Source: a virus. From it: 64,000 nucleotides of DNA. The stretch lies in IMG/VR virus record IMGVR_UViG_3300046820_002290, positions 1-64,000 of that record; one strand, written 5' to 3'. Positions 41,239-50,152 of this stretch are shown here, piece after piece (position 1 is the first letter of the stretch; each line of letters opens with the position of its first letter). A model generated the notes under the pieces. It saw only the letters and a program-made list of their open reading frames with translations, did not search any database and was not told the DNA's origin. The position numbers and the translations under genes were made by a program.

Positions 41239-42449
41239 ATAGCCTAACTCGCATCGAGCAGTTTATGGTGGATGCTCTGATTGCTTCCCCCCTTATCCCA
41301 ATTGGTGTAAACGTATTGCGTCTCGCAGATGTCATAGATCGCGAAGGGGTGGTCTCGCAAACTAACAACATTGTTGTCCGATATACAGGGGCTACAAACA
41401 CGGTAAAAAACAGGATACCGATGGTATTTGAAAGGACACTTCGGTTCGAGTGCAATTACTCGTGTCAGAATTATCTGACCTCTTCCGGCCACGATTTTGC
41501 CACACAGCTTATTACGGGGGCATTCATAACCCTAAATGGCTCGGTTCCAGGTGGAGCATACGTGCAAGCCATTGAACCTTTTGTCTGTGTGAGCGAAGAC
41601 TTTACGGGTTTATCCGATCAGTCTCAGTACACTTACACCCAGGTTTGGCAGATTATCATTGAGGAGGCGTTGCCAGTAATTGCTTTAGATCCCTGCGTCC
41701 AACGTGGCGATTGCCGTCAGATCTTCCCAGCCCTTGGTGTCGAGTCTAAGCTACCTCTTGGTGGCATTCTCGATGACACCACTGGGGATATTTACGTTCC
41801 CGCATACGACTGTGATGGTCAACCACCGGAGGATTACGATGCGTGTTATGGGATAAAATGGAGTAACGAACTGACACAAAGCGGTAACTGGGTCTTTATT
41901 TGTGACCCCGATTGCGTCTTCCTAGAGGATCCTCTCGGTCAACCGATTTATCTTCTCTCTAACAATAGTTACACTGAAGACGGTCGCCTCGTTGTGACAA
42001 TCTTCGACGCGGATACAAAGGAGCCTATTCGGGAAGTATTCTACTGCAACACAGGTAAGAAACTGGCTCGATATGCAGTGGAGCTCTGGAACGATACGGT
42101 AAACAAGATTGGCCCAATCTCATCCAAAGCAGTGAAAGATGCAAGCTGGTATCAGAGTATGAACTACGGTGAGTTCGCTGTGGTTCTTGGCGGATATCAG
42201 TTCATCTACGTGGATCCCCTCAATCCCGATTCCCCTCAGCTTTACGTTGACGGTGGGGTTCTCATCGGCGTCCAGATGCAAACATTTATTCAGACTCCTA
42301 AGGGTAGATTTTATTATGTGGGACAGTCTCCGCAAGGAAAAGGATGGCTTTTAGAAGGGACATTTGAATTAGCTTCTGTAAACTCCCTGTGGCGCTTGGG
42401 CTGTCTCCCGTGCACGGACGGTATAAATTCTCCGCAGCAACCTTGCTAG
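41229..42449 (+). CDS. Putative tail terminator (gp37/DUF1834-like) with long C-terminal extension
   Basis: A 406-residue protein. The first 150 residues (LTRIEQFMVDALIASPLIPI, then a stretch with VVRYTGA and YTYTQVWQIIIEEA) recall the Mu gp37-type tail-terminator fold. The remaining 250 residues are Cys-containing and aromatic, and resemble nothing I know. The ribosome site GGGAGG is eight bases before ATG 41229. It lies just upstream of the terminase genes. The terminator call is moderate to weak. Confidence 0.5.
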   Translation: MELNSLTRIEQFMVDALIASPLIPIGVNVLRLADVIDREGVVSQTNNIVVRYTGATNTVKNRIPMVFERTLRFECNYSCQNYLTSSGHDFATQLITGAFITLNGSVPGGAYVQAIEPFVCVSEDFTGLSDQSQYTYTQVWQIIIEEALPVIALDPCVQRGDCRQIFPALGVESKLPLGGILDDTTGDIYVPAYDCDGQPPEDYDACYGIKWSNELTQSGNWVFICDPDCVFLEDPLGQPIYLLSNNSYTEDGRLVVTIFDADTKEPIREVFYCNTGKKLARYAVELWNDTVNKIGPISSKAVKDASWYQSMNYGEFAVVLGGYQFIYVDPLNPDSPQLYVDGGVLIGVQMQTFIQTPKGRFYYVGQSPQGKGWLLEGTFELASVNSLWRLGCLPCTDGINSPQQPC

Positions 42450-42456
42450 AGGCAAA

Positions 42457-42615
42457 ATGCAATCGGCTCAGCAACTCTGGAACAGTTACCATGCCGCAGT
42501 CAAAGCGGGTAACATTGATTTAGCGAATAGGATCTTACGATCCCTACAAAACTACAAAGGGAATCCGCCTCCCGCAAAAGGCGGATGTGTTAAATGCCGT
42601 AGGAGGCTTTATTAA
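42457..42615 (+). CDS. Small protein with C-terminal CxxC, upstream of terminase
   Basis: A 52-residue protein that is easy to miss (MQSAQQLWNSYHAAVKAGNI). It has a helical N-terminus and ends in GGCVKCRRRLY, a CxxC plus basic tail that could be half a zinc site. Its last codons contain the ribosome site AGGAGG (42601-42606) for the next gene, and its TAA overlaps that gene's ATG by one base. A DNA-binding or terminase-accessory role is only a guess. Confidence 0.6.
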   Translation: MQSAQQLWNSYHAAVKAGNIDLANRILRSLQNYKGNPPPAKGGCVKCRRRLY

Positions 42616-42899
42616 TGGCTGACTCTAAAGAAAAAGAAGCAATTGTGCGCCAAAAGGAGTTTCTGGCGGAAGAGGCTCTCAAGGTAGCCAACGAGGCTAT
42701 CGGTCTTCTTCAAGATCAAATGTCCGAATGCTCTACGCGAGACCTTGTGCAAATTTTCTCTGCTTCCGTGAAAGCACATCGGGAAATCACTGAGGATATC
42801 GTGATTCTTACGAAGCCCGAGCCCGCTTCTGAACAGTCCTTAGCTCGTGAGTATGACGGCAAGGTTGAGGAGCTTTTGAAGCGCATCTCGAACTTCTAG
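42615..42899 (+). CDS. Putative terminase small subunit
   Basis: A 94-residue helical protein (EEALKVANEAIGLLQDQMSE) directly before the large terminase, with a one-base gap. Size, position and coiled-coil character fit a small terminase that recognises DNA for packaging. I see no clear helix-turn-helix, so the call rests on context. Confidence 0.5.
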   Translation: MADSKEKEAIVRQKEFLAEEALKVANEAIGLLQDQMSECSTRDLVQIFSASVKAHREITEDIVILTKPEPASEQSLAREYDGKVEELLKRISNF

Positions 42900-42900
42900 T

Positions 42901-44652
42901 ATGCGCCCTATAATCACTAAAGCCAGTTTGCTTGATGAGCATAGCACTTGGCGAAAATACATTCGAGGCATCCAGGAATTGATTGTGATGGAGGCTCCGG
43001 CATCCATCATCGAGGAATATAAGTATAAGGCTGCTCAAAATTGCTTCCTGGCATTTGCCGATATCATGAAGAAAGGCGACCTTAAAGTGGTCGCGTTCCA
43101 CGAAGTGATTGCGTCCGCGTTCGAGGATCTTGCCAATAAACGGTATCGCCGTTTGATCGTATCGTGTCCTCCACGATCCGGAAAGTCAATGCTGGCGTCG
43201 ATGTTTGTGGCGTGGTTGCTAGGTCGTGACCAAATGACCCAGCATATTATTGCGTCCTACGGCCAACAACTATCCGGTAAGTTTCATAAAGACACAATCG
43301 GGTACCTGAAACACCCGGAGTTTAAGAAGATATTCCCGGACTGGAAGGGGTTCTCCCCCGACTCCAAATACGACATGCTTGGTGGCGGTTACATCCTGCC
43401 TACCTCCGTGGGCGGTGTGCTTACTGGTTTCACTGCGGGAACGACTAACATTACGAGTCCGGGGGTGGGGGCTATGATTGTGGACGACCCTCTCAAGGAC
43501 TCGACTTCCACTGCCGCACTTGAAGCGTTGGAATCATGGTGGGGCGAACAAGCGAGTACTCGACGCACCAACAACTGGTGTCAAATGGTAATCGCGACTC
43601 GATTCCACCAACATGACTTGCACGGTGTGCTACTAGAGGCAGACGGTGAATATGATGAAGTTGAGAATCCGAATGGTTGGCGCTGGGTTAACATTGCTGG
43701 ACTGATTGAAACGGCAGAGCAACGAGCGAACGACCCTCTTGAACGTGACCTCGGTGAATCTCATTGGCCTTCAAACACTGCCTTCACGGTCGACATGCTC
43801 ATGGCTCAGAAGAAGACCATGGGTTCATTTGCTTTCGCGGCTCTCTACCAAGGCAACCCCGTTGCGGCAGAAGGTCAGATTATCCGGGATAGTTGGATCT
43901 CCCGCATTGAGAAACCCGATTGCCCAGAGTTTGACTTAACTTGGTTGGCAGTTGACTGTGCATTCTCTGAAAAAGAAATGGCAGACGAGACTGCTATTTG
44001 CGTAGCGTCTATTTCCCACCGTTTTCCCGGCAAAGTCTATATTCGCGAAATAATCACAGGCAGGCTAGGTTTTCCAGACCTTATTGCCAAAGTAAAGCAT
44101 TTATACTCGTTCTACGACGCTCGAGTTCTCTGCATTGAAAAAGCAGCTTCGGGTCAGTCCTTAATTCAGATGCTCAAGAAGGAGGCGAAGATTCCGATCG
44201 AGGAAATGAAACCGCTGAAGTCTAAGACCGTGAGGCTACAGGCAGTTGCCCCACTTATGGAATTTGATCGGGTCAAGTTTGTCGAGGGGGACTGGATTGA
44301 CCCCTTTATTAAAGAGTTGACTACTTTCCCTTTCACTAAACACGATGACCGAACTGACGCTTTCACATGGGCGCTTACGTATTATTCCATGAAGTTAGAT
44401 ACGGTAGATCGGGGCCTCCAGGATGCAATCATTCAAAATAAACGCTTCTTTGGCGAGCTGACCCGGCCCGGTTTTGGCAATCAGAATGTTTTCCCCAACC
44501 TCAGTCGGGGTCGTTTACGTATGTTCCCTGCGGATCATAATTATAACGATCCTGATTACGATTCCGTGAGCGGGGAAGCGGATCCCCGATCTTCTTTTGC
44601 CAGAGGAGTGAGAAGTGGGCAGCGTAACATTGGGTGGGATACAGAGTTGTGA
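42901..44652 (+). CDS. terL: Terminase large subunit
   Basis: A 583-residue packaging motor ATPase and nuclease. Walker A is CPPRSGKS at 89-96 (K95). The Walker B region is AMIVDDPLKD with D195-D196, and MVIATRFHQHDLHG is the coupling segment (about 225-238). The RNase H-like nuclease domain starts at LAVDCAFSEKEMADETA with D352, and the last acidic cluster is KHDDRTDAF (D482, D483, D486). The N-terminal adaptor region is short. The length fits the family. It is the ATPase partner for the portal at 14742. Confidence 0.93.
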   Translation: MRPIITKASLLDEHSTWRKYIRGIQELIVMEAPASIIEEYKYKAAQNCFLAFADIMKKGDLKVVAFHEVIASAFEDLANKRYRRLIVSCPPRSGKSMLASMFVAWLLGRDQMTQHIIASYGQQLSGKFHKDTIGYLKHPEFKKIFPDWKGFSPDSKYDMLGGGYILPTSVGGVLTGFTAGTTNITSPGVGAMIVDDPLKDSTSTAALEALESWWGEQASTRRTNNWCQMVIATRFHQHDLHGVLLEADGEYDEVENPNGWRWVNIAGLIETAEQRANDPLERDLGESHWPSNTAFTVDMLMAQKKTMGSFAFAALYQGNPVAAEGQIIRDSWISRIEKPDCPEFDLTWLAVDCAFSEKEMADETAICVASISHRFPGKVYIREIITGRLGFPDLIAKVKHLYSFYDARVLCIEKAASGQSLIQMLKKEAKIPIEEMKPLKSKTVRLQAVAPLMEFDRVKFVEGDWIDPFIKELTTFPFTKHDDRTDAFTWALTYYSMKLDTVDRGLQDAIIQNKRFFGELTRPGFGNQNVFPNLSRGRLRMFPADHNYNDPDYDSVSGEADPRSSFARGVRSGQRNIGWDTEL

Positions 44653-44682
44653 CCGGGATTCAGCCAACCCCGTAAAAAGTTG

Positions 44683-44698
44683 CTGTTGTTTACAACAG
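44683..44698 (+). repeat. Short inverted repeat before a small gene
   Basis: CTGTTG, TTTA loop, CAACAG. It lies seven bases before ATG 44705, where it could mask the start. There is no T-run, so it is not a normal terminator. A CCGTAAAAAG string at 44670-44679 just upstream resembles the conserved element. Confidence 0.5.
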
Positions 44699-44704
44699 AT
44701 TACC

Positions 44705-44893
44705 ATGGCTATTCAACCGAACCCTGACAACGTCCCCAGCATGATGCAAGAGGACTTCGGAACTAAAGTTTTGATTACGGATCTCGCCGCTGATCGTTAT
44801 CTAGAGCAAGCGGCCAAGCATGGCACCGAGCGCTACCGTAAATGGTGTGGCGGACGAGACGGATTTGATGATTTTGCGGAACGCTTACATTGA
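44705..44893 (+). CDS. Hypothetical small protein
   Basis: A 62-residue acidic protein (DLAADRYLEQAAKHGTERYR) between the terminase and PhoH genes, starting at ATG 44705. No known domain. The open frame further upstream overlaps the terminase end and is rejected. Confidence 0.5.
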   Translation: MAIQPNPDNVPSMMQEDFGTKVLITDLAADRYLEQAAKHGTERYRKWCGGRDGFDDFAERLH

Positions 44894-44938
44894 TTGGCTC
44901 CTGGAAAAAGACGCCTGGTGGACGATGTAGTGGCAACC

Positions 44939-44947
44939 GGGTAAAAC
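44939..44947 (+). promoter_or_regulatory. Conserved intergenic element GGGTAAAAC (PhoH unit)
   Basis: Exact copy. TAAGGGTCGG follows, and ATG 44971 is 23 bases beyond. It lies inside the open frame extended upstream of PhoH, which supports the later start. Confidence 0.6.
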
Positions 44948-44970
44948 TAAGGGTCGGTCGCAGTCCTCCA

Positions 44971-45789
44971 ATGCCCGATTCCATATTTCAAGGGGGTGAG
45001 TGCAATGTAGAACTCATTGGCAACAAAGTGTATGACCTACCCACCGATTGCTTCCAGTTACTTAACATGCTCACTTCCCGTGAAAAGCGCAAGAACCGTC
45101 GCGCTGAATCCGCTCAAATGCTAGAAAATTCTTACTCCAAGGGGATGGATGTTCAACCCCCCAAATTCTTGACATGGCGTCAGGAGGAGTTGTGGAATTG
45201 CTTCAAGAAGAATACCGTTACAATAGGCTTCGGGTCAGCCGGTACAGGCAAAACCCTTATAGCCCTACATTACGGTCTTTTCGGAATTGCTCAAGGGCAG
45301 TTTGATAAAGTTTACTACGTTCGTAGTGATGTTGGTGTGGAGTTCCAACGCGGGAGAGGTGCTTTACCTGGCGACCTGTCGGAGAAAATTGCTCCGCTGA
45401 TTGCCCCTGTCTTAGATAATCTACCCTGCATTATGCGTTCCCAAGGAGCAGCAGAATACCTCCTCAATAAAAAAATTATTGAGCCAGTTTTGCTTGAGGA
45501 CATTCGGGGAAGATCTCTTAATAATGCGTTCATCATTGTCGATGAAGCACAAAACTTCCTTCCCTCTCACGTGAAAACTTGCCTCTCCAGGGTGGGTAAA
45601 GATTCAAAAATTTGCCTCATCGGTGACACAAAACAGACCGACCTCGAAGTTTTCCGTCGGGAGAACGGTCTTGTTGATGCCATTCACCGCCTCCGCCAAC
45701 TTGCCGAAGTTGACGTTGTGGAGTTTCAAAAAGAAGACATTGTGCGCAACTCTGTAATTGCGCATATTCTAGATCGGTATGATGATTAA
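44971..45789 (+). CDS. phoH: PhoH-like ATPase
   Basis: A 272-residue P-loop protein. Walker A GSAGTGKT is at 88-95 and Walker B FIIVDEAQN has D191-E192. YYVRSDVGVEFQRGRGALPG and LIGDTKQTD complete the PhoH pattern. The upstream open frame is longer, but ATG 44971 is chosen because it follows the conserved element at the usual distance. phoH is frequent in cyanophages and other phages; its role (RNA/phosphate-stress ATPase) is not settled. It heads a unit of small charged proteins. Confidence 0.92.
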   Translation: MPDSIFQGGECNVELIGNKVYDLPTDCFQLLNMLTSREKRKNRRAESAQMLENSYSKGMDVQPPKFLTWRQEELWNCFKKNTVTIGFGSAGTGKTLIALHYGLFGIAQGQFDKVYYVRSDVGVEFQRGRGALPGDLSEKIAPLIAPVLDNLPCIMRSQGAAEYLLNKKIIEPVLLEDIRGRSLNNAFIIVDEAQNFLPSHVKTCLSRVGKDSKICLIGDTKQTDLEVFRRENGLVDAIHRLRQLAEVDVVEFQKEDIVRNSVIAHILDRYDD

Positions 45790-45804
45790 TCCCCGGAGGG
45801 AAGC

Positions 45805-46137
45805 ATGAGAAAGGACACACGCTTTAGGCGCCCTGAACGACAAGAAATTGAATCTCGGCTTCCCCAAGGGATTTTATCCGACCCGCAAGCGCTAGGTGTG
45901 TGGAATATGATGCTGAGGGGAGATGACCCCTCCGACATCGCCCACACCTATCGTTCTTTCCGAGACAGCTCCTATTGCACAGTTCCTCGTGAGCATCTCC
46001 GCTCGATGCGGGATACCATGATTACGGCAATGAGGGAAGCTAATCGCCAAGATCCGAAACCGCGCAAAGAAAAGAAAAAAGGAATCCATTACAGTGCAAT
46101 GCCAGACGGCTGGATGCCGCGTCGTACGTCAGCTTAA
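45805..46137 (+). CDS. Hypothetical basic protein
   Basis: A 110-residue protein with a clear GGAGG ribosome site. It is basic at both ends (MRKDTRFRRPERQEIESRLP and RQDPKPRKEKKKGIHYSAMP) with a helical middle. No family recognised. The basic character would fit nucleic-acid binding, which is inference. Confidence 0.6.
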   Translation: MRKDTRFRRPERQEIESRLPQGILSDPQALGVWNMMLRGDDPSDIAHTYRSFRDSSYCTVPREHLRSMRDTMITAMREANRQDPKPRKEKKKGIHYSAMPDGWMPRRTSA

Positions 46138-46139
46138 TC

Positions 46140-46493
46140 ATGAACGCTAAGAAAGAAATCGAACGTCATCGTCTCCCGTGCGGGCCAATGGCGGTTTCAA
46201 TTGAAGGCGTCTGCCGTCGCCGTCTCCGTGACAGTATGGATGCGTTACTGGACAGGTTGACACAAGAGACTCACCCTGAAGGTGTAGATATAGATATTCT
46301 TGAAATGGACGAAGAGGTAGAAATTCCAGAACCGGAAGAACCGGAGGAAACCGATGAGGAAAAGAAACAACGCTTGATCCGGGAAGGAAAACTTAAAGTT
46401 GACGTTAAAAAAGAAGTGCAAAAGTACGAAGAGAAACTGTTCGGCAATTCGAAAATGCTGCAGAATGGATCGGGTAAGATTAACAAACGGTAA
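46140..46493 (+). CDS. Hypothetical protein with acidic segment
   Basis: A 117-residue protein. A Cys/Arg-containing N-terminus (HRLPCGPMAVSIEGVCRRRL) precedes a run of Glu/Asp (MDEEVEIPEPEEPEETDEEK) and a basic end. Two bases separate it from the previous stop. No known domain. Confidence 0.55.
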   Translation: MNAKKEIERHRLPCGPMAVSIEGVCRRRLRDSMDALLDRLTQETHPEGVDIDILEMDEEVEIPEPEEPEETDEEKKQRLIREGKLKVDVKKEVQKYEEKLFGNSKMLQNGSGKINKR

Positions 46494-46502
46494 CTAACCA
46501 AC

Positions 46503-46838
46503 ATGACTAACAGGATCGGTGGCGATTTTGACGCGGAAATCATTGAAGCATTTCGCGCAGCTTACGCCCAACAACTTGCGTCTCCTGATCAAGATGAGAT
46601 TGCTAACAACTCCGGCCTCCCCACCAACGTTGTAACAAACACTTCTCCCTGGATCGAGCATACCGGCTTGTGGAAATATCCCAGTGGCAAAGGGCCGGAG
46701 GAAGACCTCAAAACACCGTTCAATCCCAATGATTATCTCTCTGACGAGGTGCTGGACGGAGATGGCGAGATTGAAGAAATGAGTGACGAGGAAGTAATAA
46801 ACTTGGTGAACGAAATTACCGGGGACGAAGAGGAATAA
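46503..46838 (+). CDS. Hypothetical acidic protein
   Basis: A 111-residue very acidic protein (ending MSDEEVINLVNEITGDEEE). The middle has NTSPWIEHTGLWKYPSGKGP. No family recognised. It closes the PhoH unit; the conserved element begins three bases after its stop. Confidence 0.55.
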   Translation: MTNRIGGDFDAEIIEAFRAAYAQQLASPDQDEIANNSGLPTNVVTNTSPWIEHTGLWKYPSGKGPEEDLKTPFNPNDYLSDEVLDGDGEIEEMSDEEVINLVNEITGDEEE

Positions 46839-46841
46839 TAA

Positions 46842-46850
46842 GGGTAAAAC
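46842..46850 (+). promoter_or_regulatory. Conserved intergenic element GGGTAAAAC
   Basis: Exact copy directly after TAATAA. CGATTAACC follows, and ATG 46873 is 22 bases beyond. Confidence 0.6.
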
Positions 46851-46872
46851 CGATTAACCAAGCCGGTAAGCC

Positions 46873-47490
46873 ATGGCATCTCTACGGTCGCAGGAGACCT
46901 TACAAAAAGAATACGACCTACAGGCCGAGTACACCACTCGCATTAACCTGGAACTCCAGCGAGGCTCTATTCCTAACTACAAGGAAACCCTGGAAGATTA
47001 CGCTGTTTTTGCGAATGTTTTGCGCAAAGTGGCGCCCGAGAAAACCCTCGTTTTACTCCACCCTCGCCCAGAAATCATTCTGCAAGCCGAGAGCGAAGGG
47101 TACGAGGTGTCTTTGTTCATAAGTGGCCGGATTTGGCTCTTTAAGGTGAACAAATCGGTTCACTATATTCTGCCTCCGGAACTGGCTGCCGGGGCTGGTT
47201 TATTGCTTAAGCGTATGTGGGATGCCACTATCCCTTGTCTGCCAGAAGGTTTTATTATTCGTGGCAAGATTGATCGACGGGATCCGAAAGAAGAAACCGA
47301 AGCACGAACAAAAATCCAGCAAAATCTTGGGTTCTCTCTCCCTCAGATCGATGATTTTGTATATGGGGTAGTTCGTGATAAAAAACTCCACCCCATTACG
47401 CTGGAAGAAGTGATTACGTTGACGGGGGAAGTCCCCGATCACCTGGACCAAAAGTTTAATGTCCGTAAGATTGATTGGCCGGGAGCCTGA
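46873..47490 (+). CDS. Hypothetical protein
   Basis: A 205-residue mixed alpha/beta protein (LQKEYDLQAEYTTRINLELQ at the start, then LVLLHPRPEIILQAESEGYE). No family I recognise, and no membrane segment. It heads a tightly packed run of small genes between the PhoH unit and the last fibre block. Confidence 0.6.
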   Translation: MASLRSQETLQKEYDLQAEYTTRINLELQRGSIPNYKETLEDYAVFANVLRKVAPEKTLVLLHPRPEIILQAESEGYEVSLFISGRIWLFKVNKSVHYILPPELAAGAGLLLKRMWDATIPCLPEGFIIRGKIDRRDPKEETEARTKIQQNLGFSLPQIDDFVYGVVRDKKLHPITLEEVITLTGEVPDHLDQKFNVRKIDWPGA

Positions 47491-47492
47491 GC

Positions 47493-48206
47493 ATGTTTGG
47501 TTCTTCTTTTGATTTTAGTGGCGTAACCCTTCCGGGAGTCGGGGGAGGGATCAACGCGAGCAACGCTATCAGTGGCGAACAGCTCAAGAAAATGAACGAC
47601 TCCGGTAAAAAATGGCGTCCAGGCCCCGACGGTATGGGTATGTCTCATCACAATGAAAGCATTTTGAAGATGAATGCAGAGCATCGCGAAAAGCGTGCCA
47701 GTCTGGTAAACCGCGATTACAACGAGAACGCGGACAGCAAAGATGCGATGAAAGAAATTTTTGATCGCAAAAAGTCCAGAATGTCCTCTTTCAAAGAGAT
47801 GAAACGGGGCGAGTATGGATTCTCCGAGGGCGACTCCCAAGATAGCGAGCTTCTGAGCATGCCCCTCCCCTCCTTCAAAGATCACACCTGTAAGGGAGCT
47901 GGCTGCCCAATTTGCGCCAACAACAAGCAAAAGGATGCAGAGTACCGTGAGTGGTCAACAGAAAAGCGCAAGGCCCTTAAGGAAGGAAAAGTGAAGGGCT
48001 CTTTTGCAGGGCCAGACATGAGCTTCCCCATAGCTAGCCCGGTGGATGTGGCCGCCGCTTGGGCATCTGTGGGTCGTGCCTCTAACCCCCGCGCAATCAT
48101 GCGCAATATCATCCGAATCGCAAAACAAAATGATTGGGAGTCGGGTCTCCCGGAATCCGTCAAGAAACGTCTGGCAGCCGGAGAATCAGGTTTACCAACG
48201 GAGTGA
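47493..48206 (+). CDS. Hypothetical protein with Cys cluster
   Basis: About 237 residues from ATG 47493, with GGGAG upstream. It has a Gly-rich start (MFGSSFDFSGVTLPGVGGG), a charged helical middle, and a CKGAGCPICANNK cluster near residues 132-144 that could bind zinc. The Met- and Lys-rich composition resembles minor head proteins of some phages, but no family is certain. Confidence 0.6.
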   Translation: MFGSSFDFSGVTLPGVGGGINASNAISGEQLKKMNDSGKKWRPGPDGMGMSHHNESILKMNAEHREKRASLVNRDYNENADSKDAMKEIFDRKKSRMSSFKEMKRGEYGFSEGDSQDSELLSMPLPSFKDHTCKGAGCPICANNKQKDAEYREWSTEKRKALKEGKVKGSFAGPDMSFPIASPVDVAAAWASVGRASNPRAIMRNIIRIAKQNDWESGLPESVKKRLAAGESGLPTE

Positions 48207-48209
48207 GCC

Positions 48210-48542
48210 ATGGGGATGGAGCTATTGGGGATTGTTGCATCATTTGCGACAATCGTTTCTGGTTTTGGCTGGCTCATGGAGCGGAGCGCCAAACGATCTG
48301 AACGAATGTTCATGGAAACCCACTCTGCTATCACCAAAGTCGAAACTAACGTTGAAAACATGGAGAAAGCTTTCACCGATTTAAGGGTGCTTCTACCAAC
48401 CAACTTCGTAACAAAGCAGGAGCTTCTGCAACATATCCAGGGTGAAGAAGCTTGGCATAACACAACATCTGAGCGCCTTCGCCAAATCCAAGAGGAAATC
48501 CTCGCCTTACGCTATCATTCGAACAACAATGGACATCACTGA
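48210..48542 (+). CDS. Membrane-anchored coiled-coil protein
   Basis: A 110-residue protein. Residues about 3-24 (MELLGIVASFATIVSGFGWL) form one hydrophobic membrane-spanning helix. The rest is a soluble coiled coil (HSAITKVETNVENMEKAFTD). One N-terminal membrane helix plus a coiled coil is seen in some small phage membrane proteins, including XhlA-type and holin-accessory proteins. A lysis role is possible but not shown, and no endolysin gene is adjacent. Confidence 0.6.
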   Translation: MGMELLGIVASFATIVSGFGWLMERSAKRSERMFMETHSAITKVETNVENMEKAFTDLRVLLPTNFVTKQELLQHIQGEEAWHNTTSERLRQIQEEILALRYHSNNNGHH

Positions 48543-49098
48543 ATACGACTGGGAACGTTTGGCAGGCTTAGGTTTTGCCGAAAAAGCTAAAGAAGGGCTG
48601 AAGTCCGCCTGCTGGAAAGGCTATGAAGCCATCGGGATGAAGACCAAAAACGGTCGTAAAGTTCCAAATTGCGTCAAAGTGAAATCAGACTCAGAGCACG
48701 GCGAGGGAGATATTGCCACTGCGGAAATGACTCCGAATTACTTGCCTAAGGAACCAGGAAAAGGCGACGAGAAAAACCCGCAGATGGGTGAGCAAAAGAT
48801 TCGTATGCCCCGTATGGAGGAGATTACTAAGTCTTCTAATCGCAATGGGCATCTGGCAATGGCTGCTGCTCCCAATTATGTAGAGGCCGAGGACTTCTTT
48901 GAAGGTATCAACTCCATGGAGCCGAATGCTGCTATGGCAATCAATCAGCTCCGGGTGATGCGGGAAAAGATTGATATTATGCTTGGCATCCTTTACCCGG
49001 ATGATAACATGGAGCCTTGGATGTCCACCAAACTGGCAATGAGTGCTCAAAACCTGGCCTCCGTAGCCGACTACATGCGTTTTGGAGCAGAAGCATGA
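48529..49098 (+). CDS. Conserved phage protein with CWKGY...VPNCV motif
   Basis: A 189-residue protein overlapping the previous gene by 14 bases. Residues about 28-48 (CWKGYEAIGMKTKNGRKVPN, then CV) match a small motif with two fixed Cys that I recall from several virion-associated phage proteins. The C-terminal 70 residues are helical and Met-rich. The function is unknown. The stop overlaps the next start (ATGA). Confidence 0.6.
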   Translation: MDITEYDWERLAGLGFAEKAKEGLKSACWKGYEAIGMKTKNGRKVPNCVKVKSDSEHGEGDIATAEMTPNYLPKEPGKGDEKNPQMGEQKIRMPRMEEITKSSNRNGHLAMAAAPNYVEAEDFFEGINSMEPNAAMAINQLRVMREKIDIMLGILYPDDNMEPWMSTKLAMSAQNLASVADYMRFGAEA

Positions 49099-49229
49099 AC
49101 CCACAACTTCACCATAAGTGGAATTCTGAGCGTAATCCTAGCCGAGGGTCAGATCGCGAAGGAGCTCAAATCCTTGAAGAAGACGTTGCCAAAAACAAAG
49201 TAATCTTAAAACAAGACAAGCCGAGATAA
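49095..49229 (+). CDS. Very small protein
   Basis: A 44-residue basic/acidic peptide (MNPQLHHKWNSERNPSRGSD) starting in ATGA overlap with the previous gene, with GGAG upstream. It ends two bases before the next ATG. Its reality rests on tight coupling only. Confidence 0.45.
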   Translation: MNPQLHHKWNSERNPSRGSDREGAQILEEDVAKNKVILKQDKPR

Positions 49230-49231
49230 CT

Positions 49232-49585
49232 ATGTTTGGAAATTTCCCAGAAGATCTTCTAGATCAGTTCAAGCGTGATTACGCCGAAAGGCAAGCAATG
49301 GCTATAGGCTACCCTCAGCAGTCTTTTGCAGACAAAAGCTCAATGCCCTGTAACAAGCCGCGTGCTGAGACTCACAACGGCAAATCTCACGTAGTGAAGG
49401 CATGTGAAGGCGGGAAAGAGCGGCTGATTCGCTTCGGTCAAGCCGGAGTCAAAGGGTCTCCTAAGAAAGAAGGGGAATCAGAATCTTACCGTAAGCGCCG
49501 TGAGTCCTTCAAAGCGAGACATTCCAAGAATATTGCTAAAGGAAAGATGAGCGCTGCTTACTGGGCTAATCGAGTCAAGTGGTAA
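49232..49585 (+). CDS. Conserved basic phage protein
   Basis: A 117-residue strongly basic protein. The core CNKPRAETHNGKSHVVKACE, then GGKERLIRFGQAGVKGSP and KARHSKNIAKGKMSAAYWAN-RVKW, is a pattern I recall from many phage genomes, often near head genes. The high Lys/Arg content suggests binding DNA or the capsid interior. Function unproven. Confidence 0.6.
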   Translation: MFGNFPEDLLDQFKRDYAERQAMAIGYPQQSFADKSSMPCNKPRAETHNGKSHVVKACEGGKERLIRFGQAGVKGSPKKEGESESYRKRRESFKARHSKNIAKGKMSAAYWANRVKW

Positions 49586-49588
49586 CAA

Positions 49589-49597
49589 GGGTAAAAC
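49589..49597 (+). promoter_or_regulatory. Conserved intergenic element GGGTAAAAC
   Basis: Exact copy. CCACTATAACG follows, and ATG 49622 is 24 bases beyond. Confidence 0.6.
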
Positions 49598-49621
49598 CCA
49601 CTATAACGTCTCCGTCCGGCA

Positions 49622-50143
49622 ATGCGAAAGGACTCGATCAATAATGAGGCTATTGAAAAAGCCTATCTCATCTACAAAGAGCACGGTCATCAAATTGTTG
49701 ACTACGATTTCTCGCATCCGCCAACTGACTACAAGCGGAACACAGTCGAGGAGCCCGAAGTAAACAGCAAGCTGCGCGACGCTTTCAACGAGCTTCTTCC
49801 CGCAAACGTCATGCAGGGAGACAAGTACGAAGACCTGGAGAAGCAAGCTCATGCCCTCAATCTTCGTATCGACAAACAGCAAGACAAACTGCGTGTGTGC
49901 CGTATGCGCGGAAACTTCCAAGAGTTTCACCGCTGCATGCAGGAAATGCAGGAAATGATTAAAGAAAAAGAGCGTCTTGACGCCAAGATGGCAGTAGCAG
50001 CCCCTGGCGGCAATGCAGGACAAAAACAAATGGAAGATTACAATCGCACCCACGAGCAAGAAAGTTCCTATTCCGAGATGGAAGATCTCGGCGCTCAAAT
50101 TGCTGCTCTCGAGGAAATGCTGCAGGAATATCTCGAGCAATAG
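49622..50143 (+). CDS. Coiled-coil protein, unknown function
   Basis: A 173-residue helical protein with two heptad-rich parts (DLEKQAHALNLRIDKQQDKL and LGAQIAALEEMLQEYLEQ) joined by a short Gly/Gln linker. No family recognised. It lies alone in its transcription unit directly before the 1644-aa virion protein and could be its assembly partner. Confidence 0.6.
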   Translation: MRKDSINNEAIEKAYLIYKEHGHQIVDYDFSHPPTDYKRNTVEEPEVNSKLRDAFNELLPANVMQGDKYEDLEKQAHALNLRIDKQQDKLRVCRMRGNFQEFHRCMQEMQEMIKEKERLDAKMAVAAPGGNAGQKQMEDYNRTHEQESSYSEMEDLGAQIAALEEMLQEYLEQ

Positions 50144-50152
50144 GGGTAAGAG
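50144..50152 (+). promoter_or_regulatory. Intergenic element, variant GGGTAAGAG
   Basis: Two mismatches from the consensus, directly after the TAG stop. A strong hairpin starts at its last base. Confidence 0.4.

Noticed and set aside
44683-44698. Inverted repeat as a terminator after the large terminase
   Set aside because: A six-base stem with low GC and no T-run; kept only as an inverted repeat.
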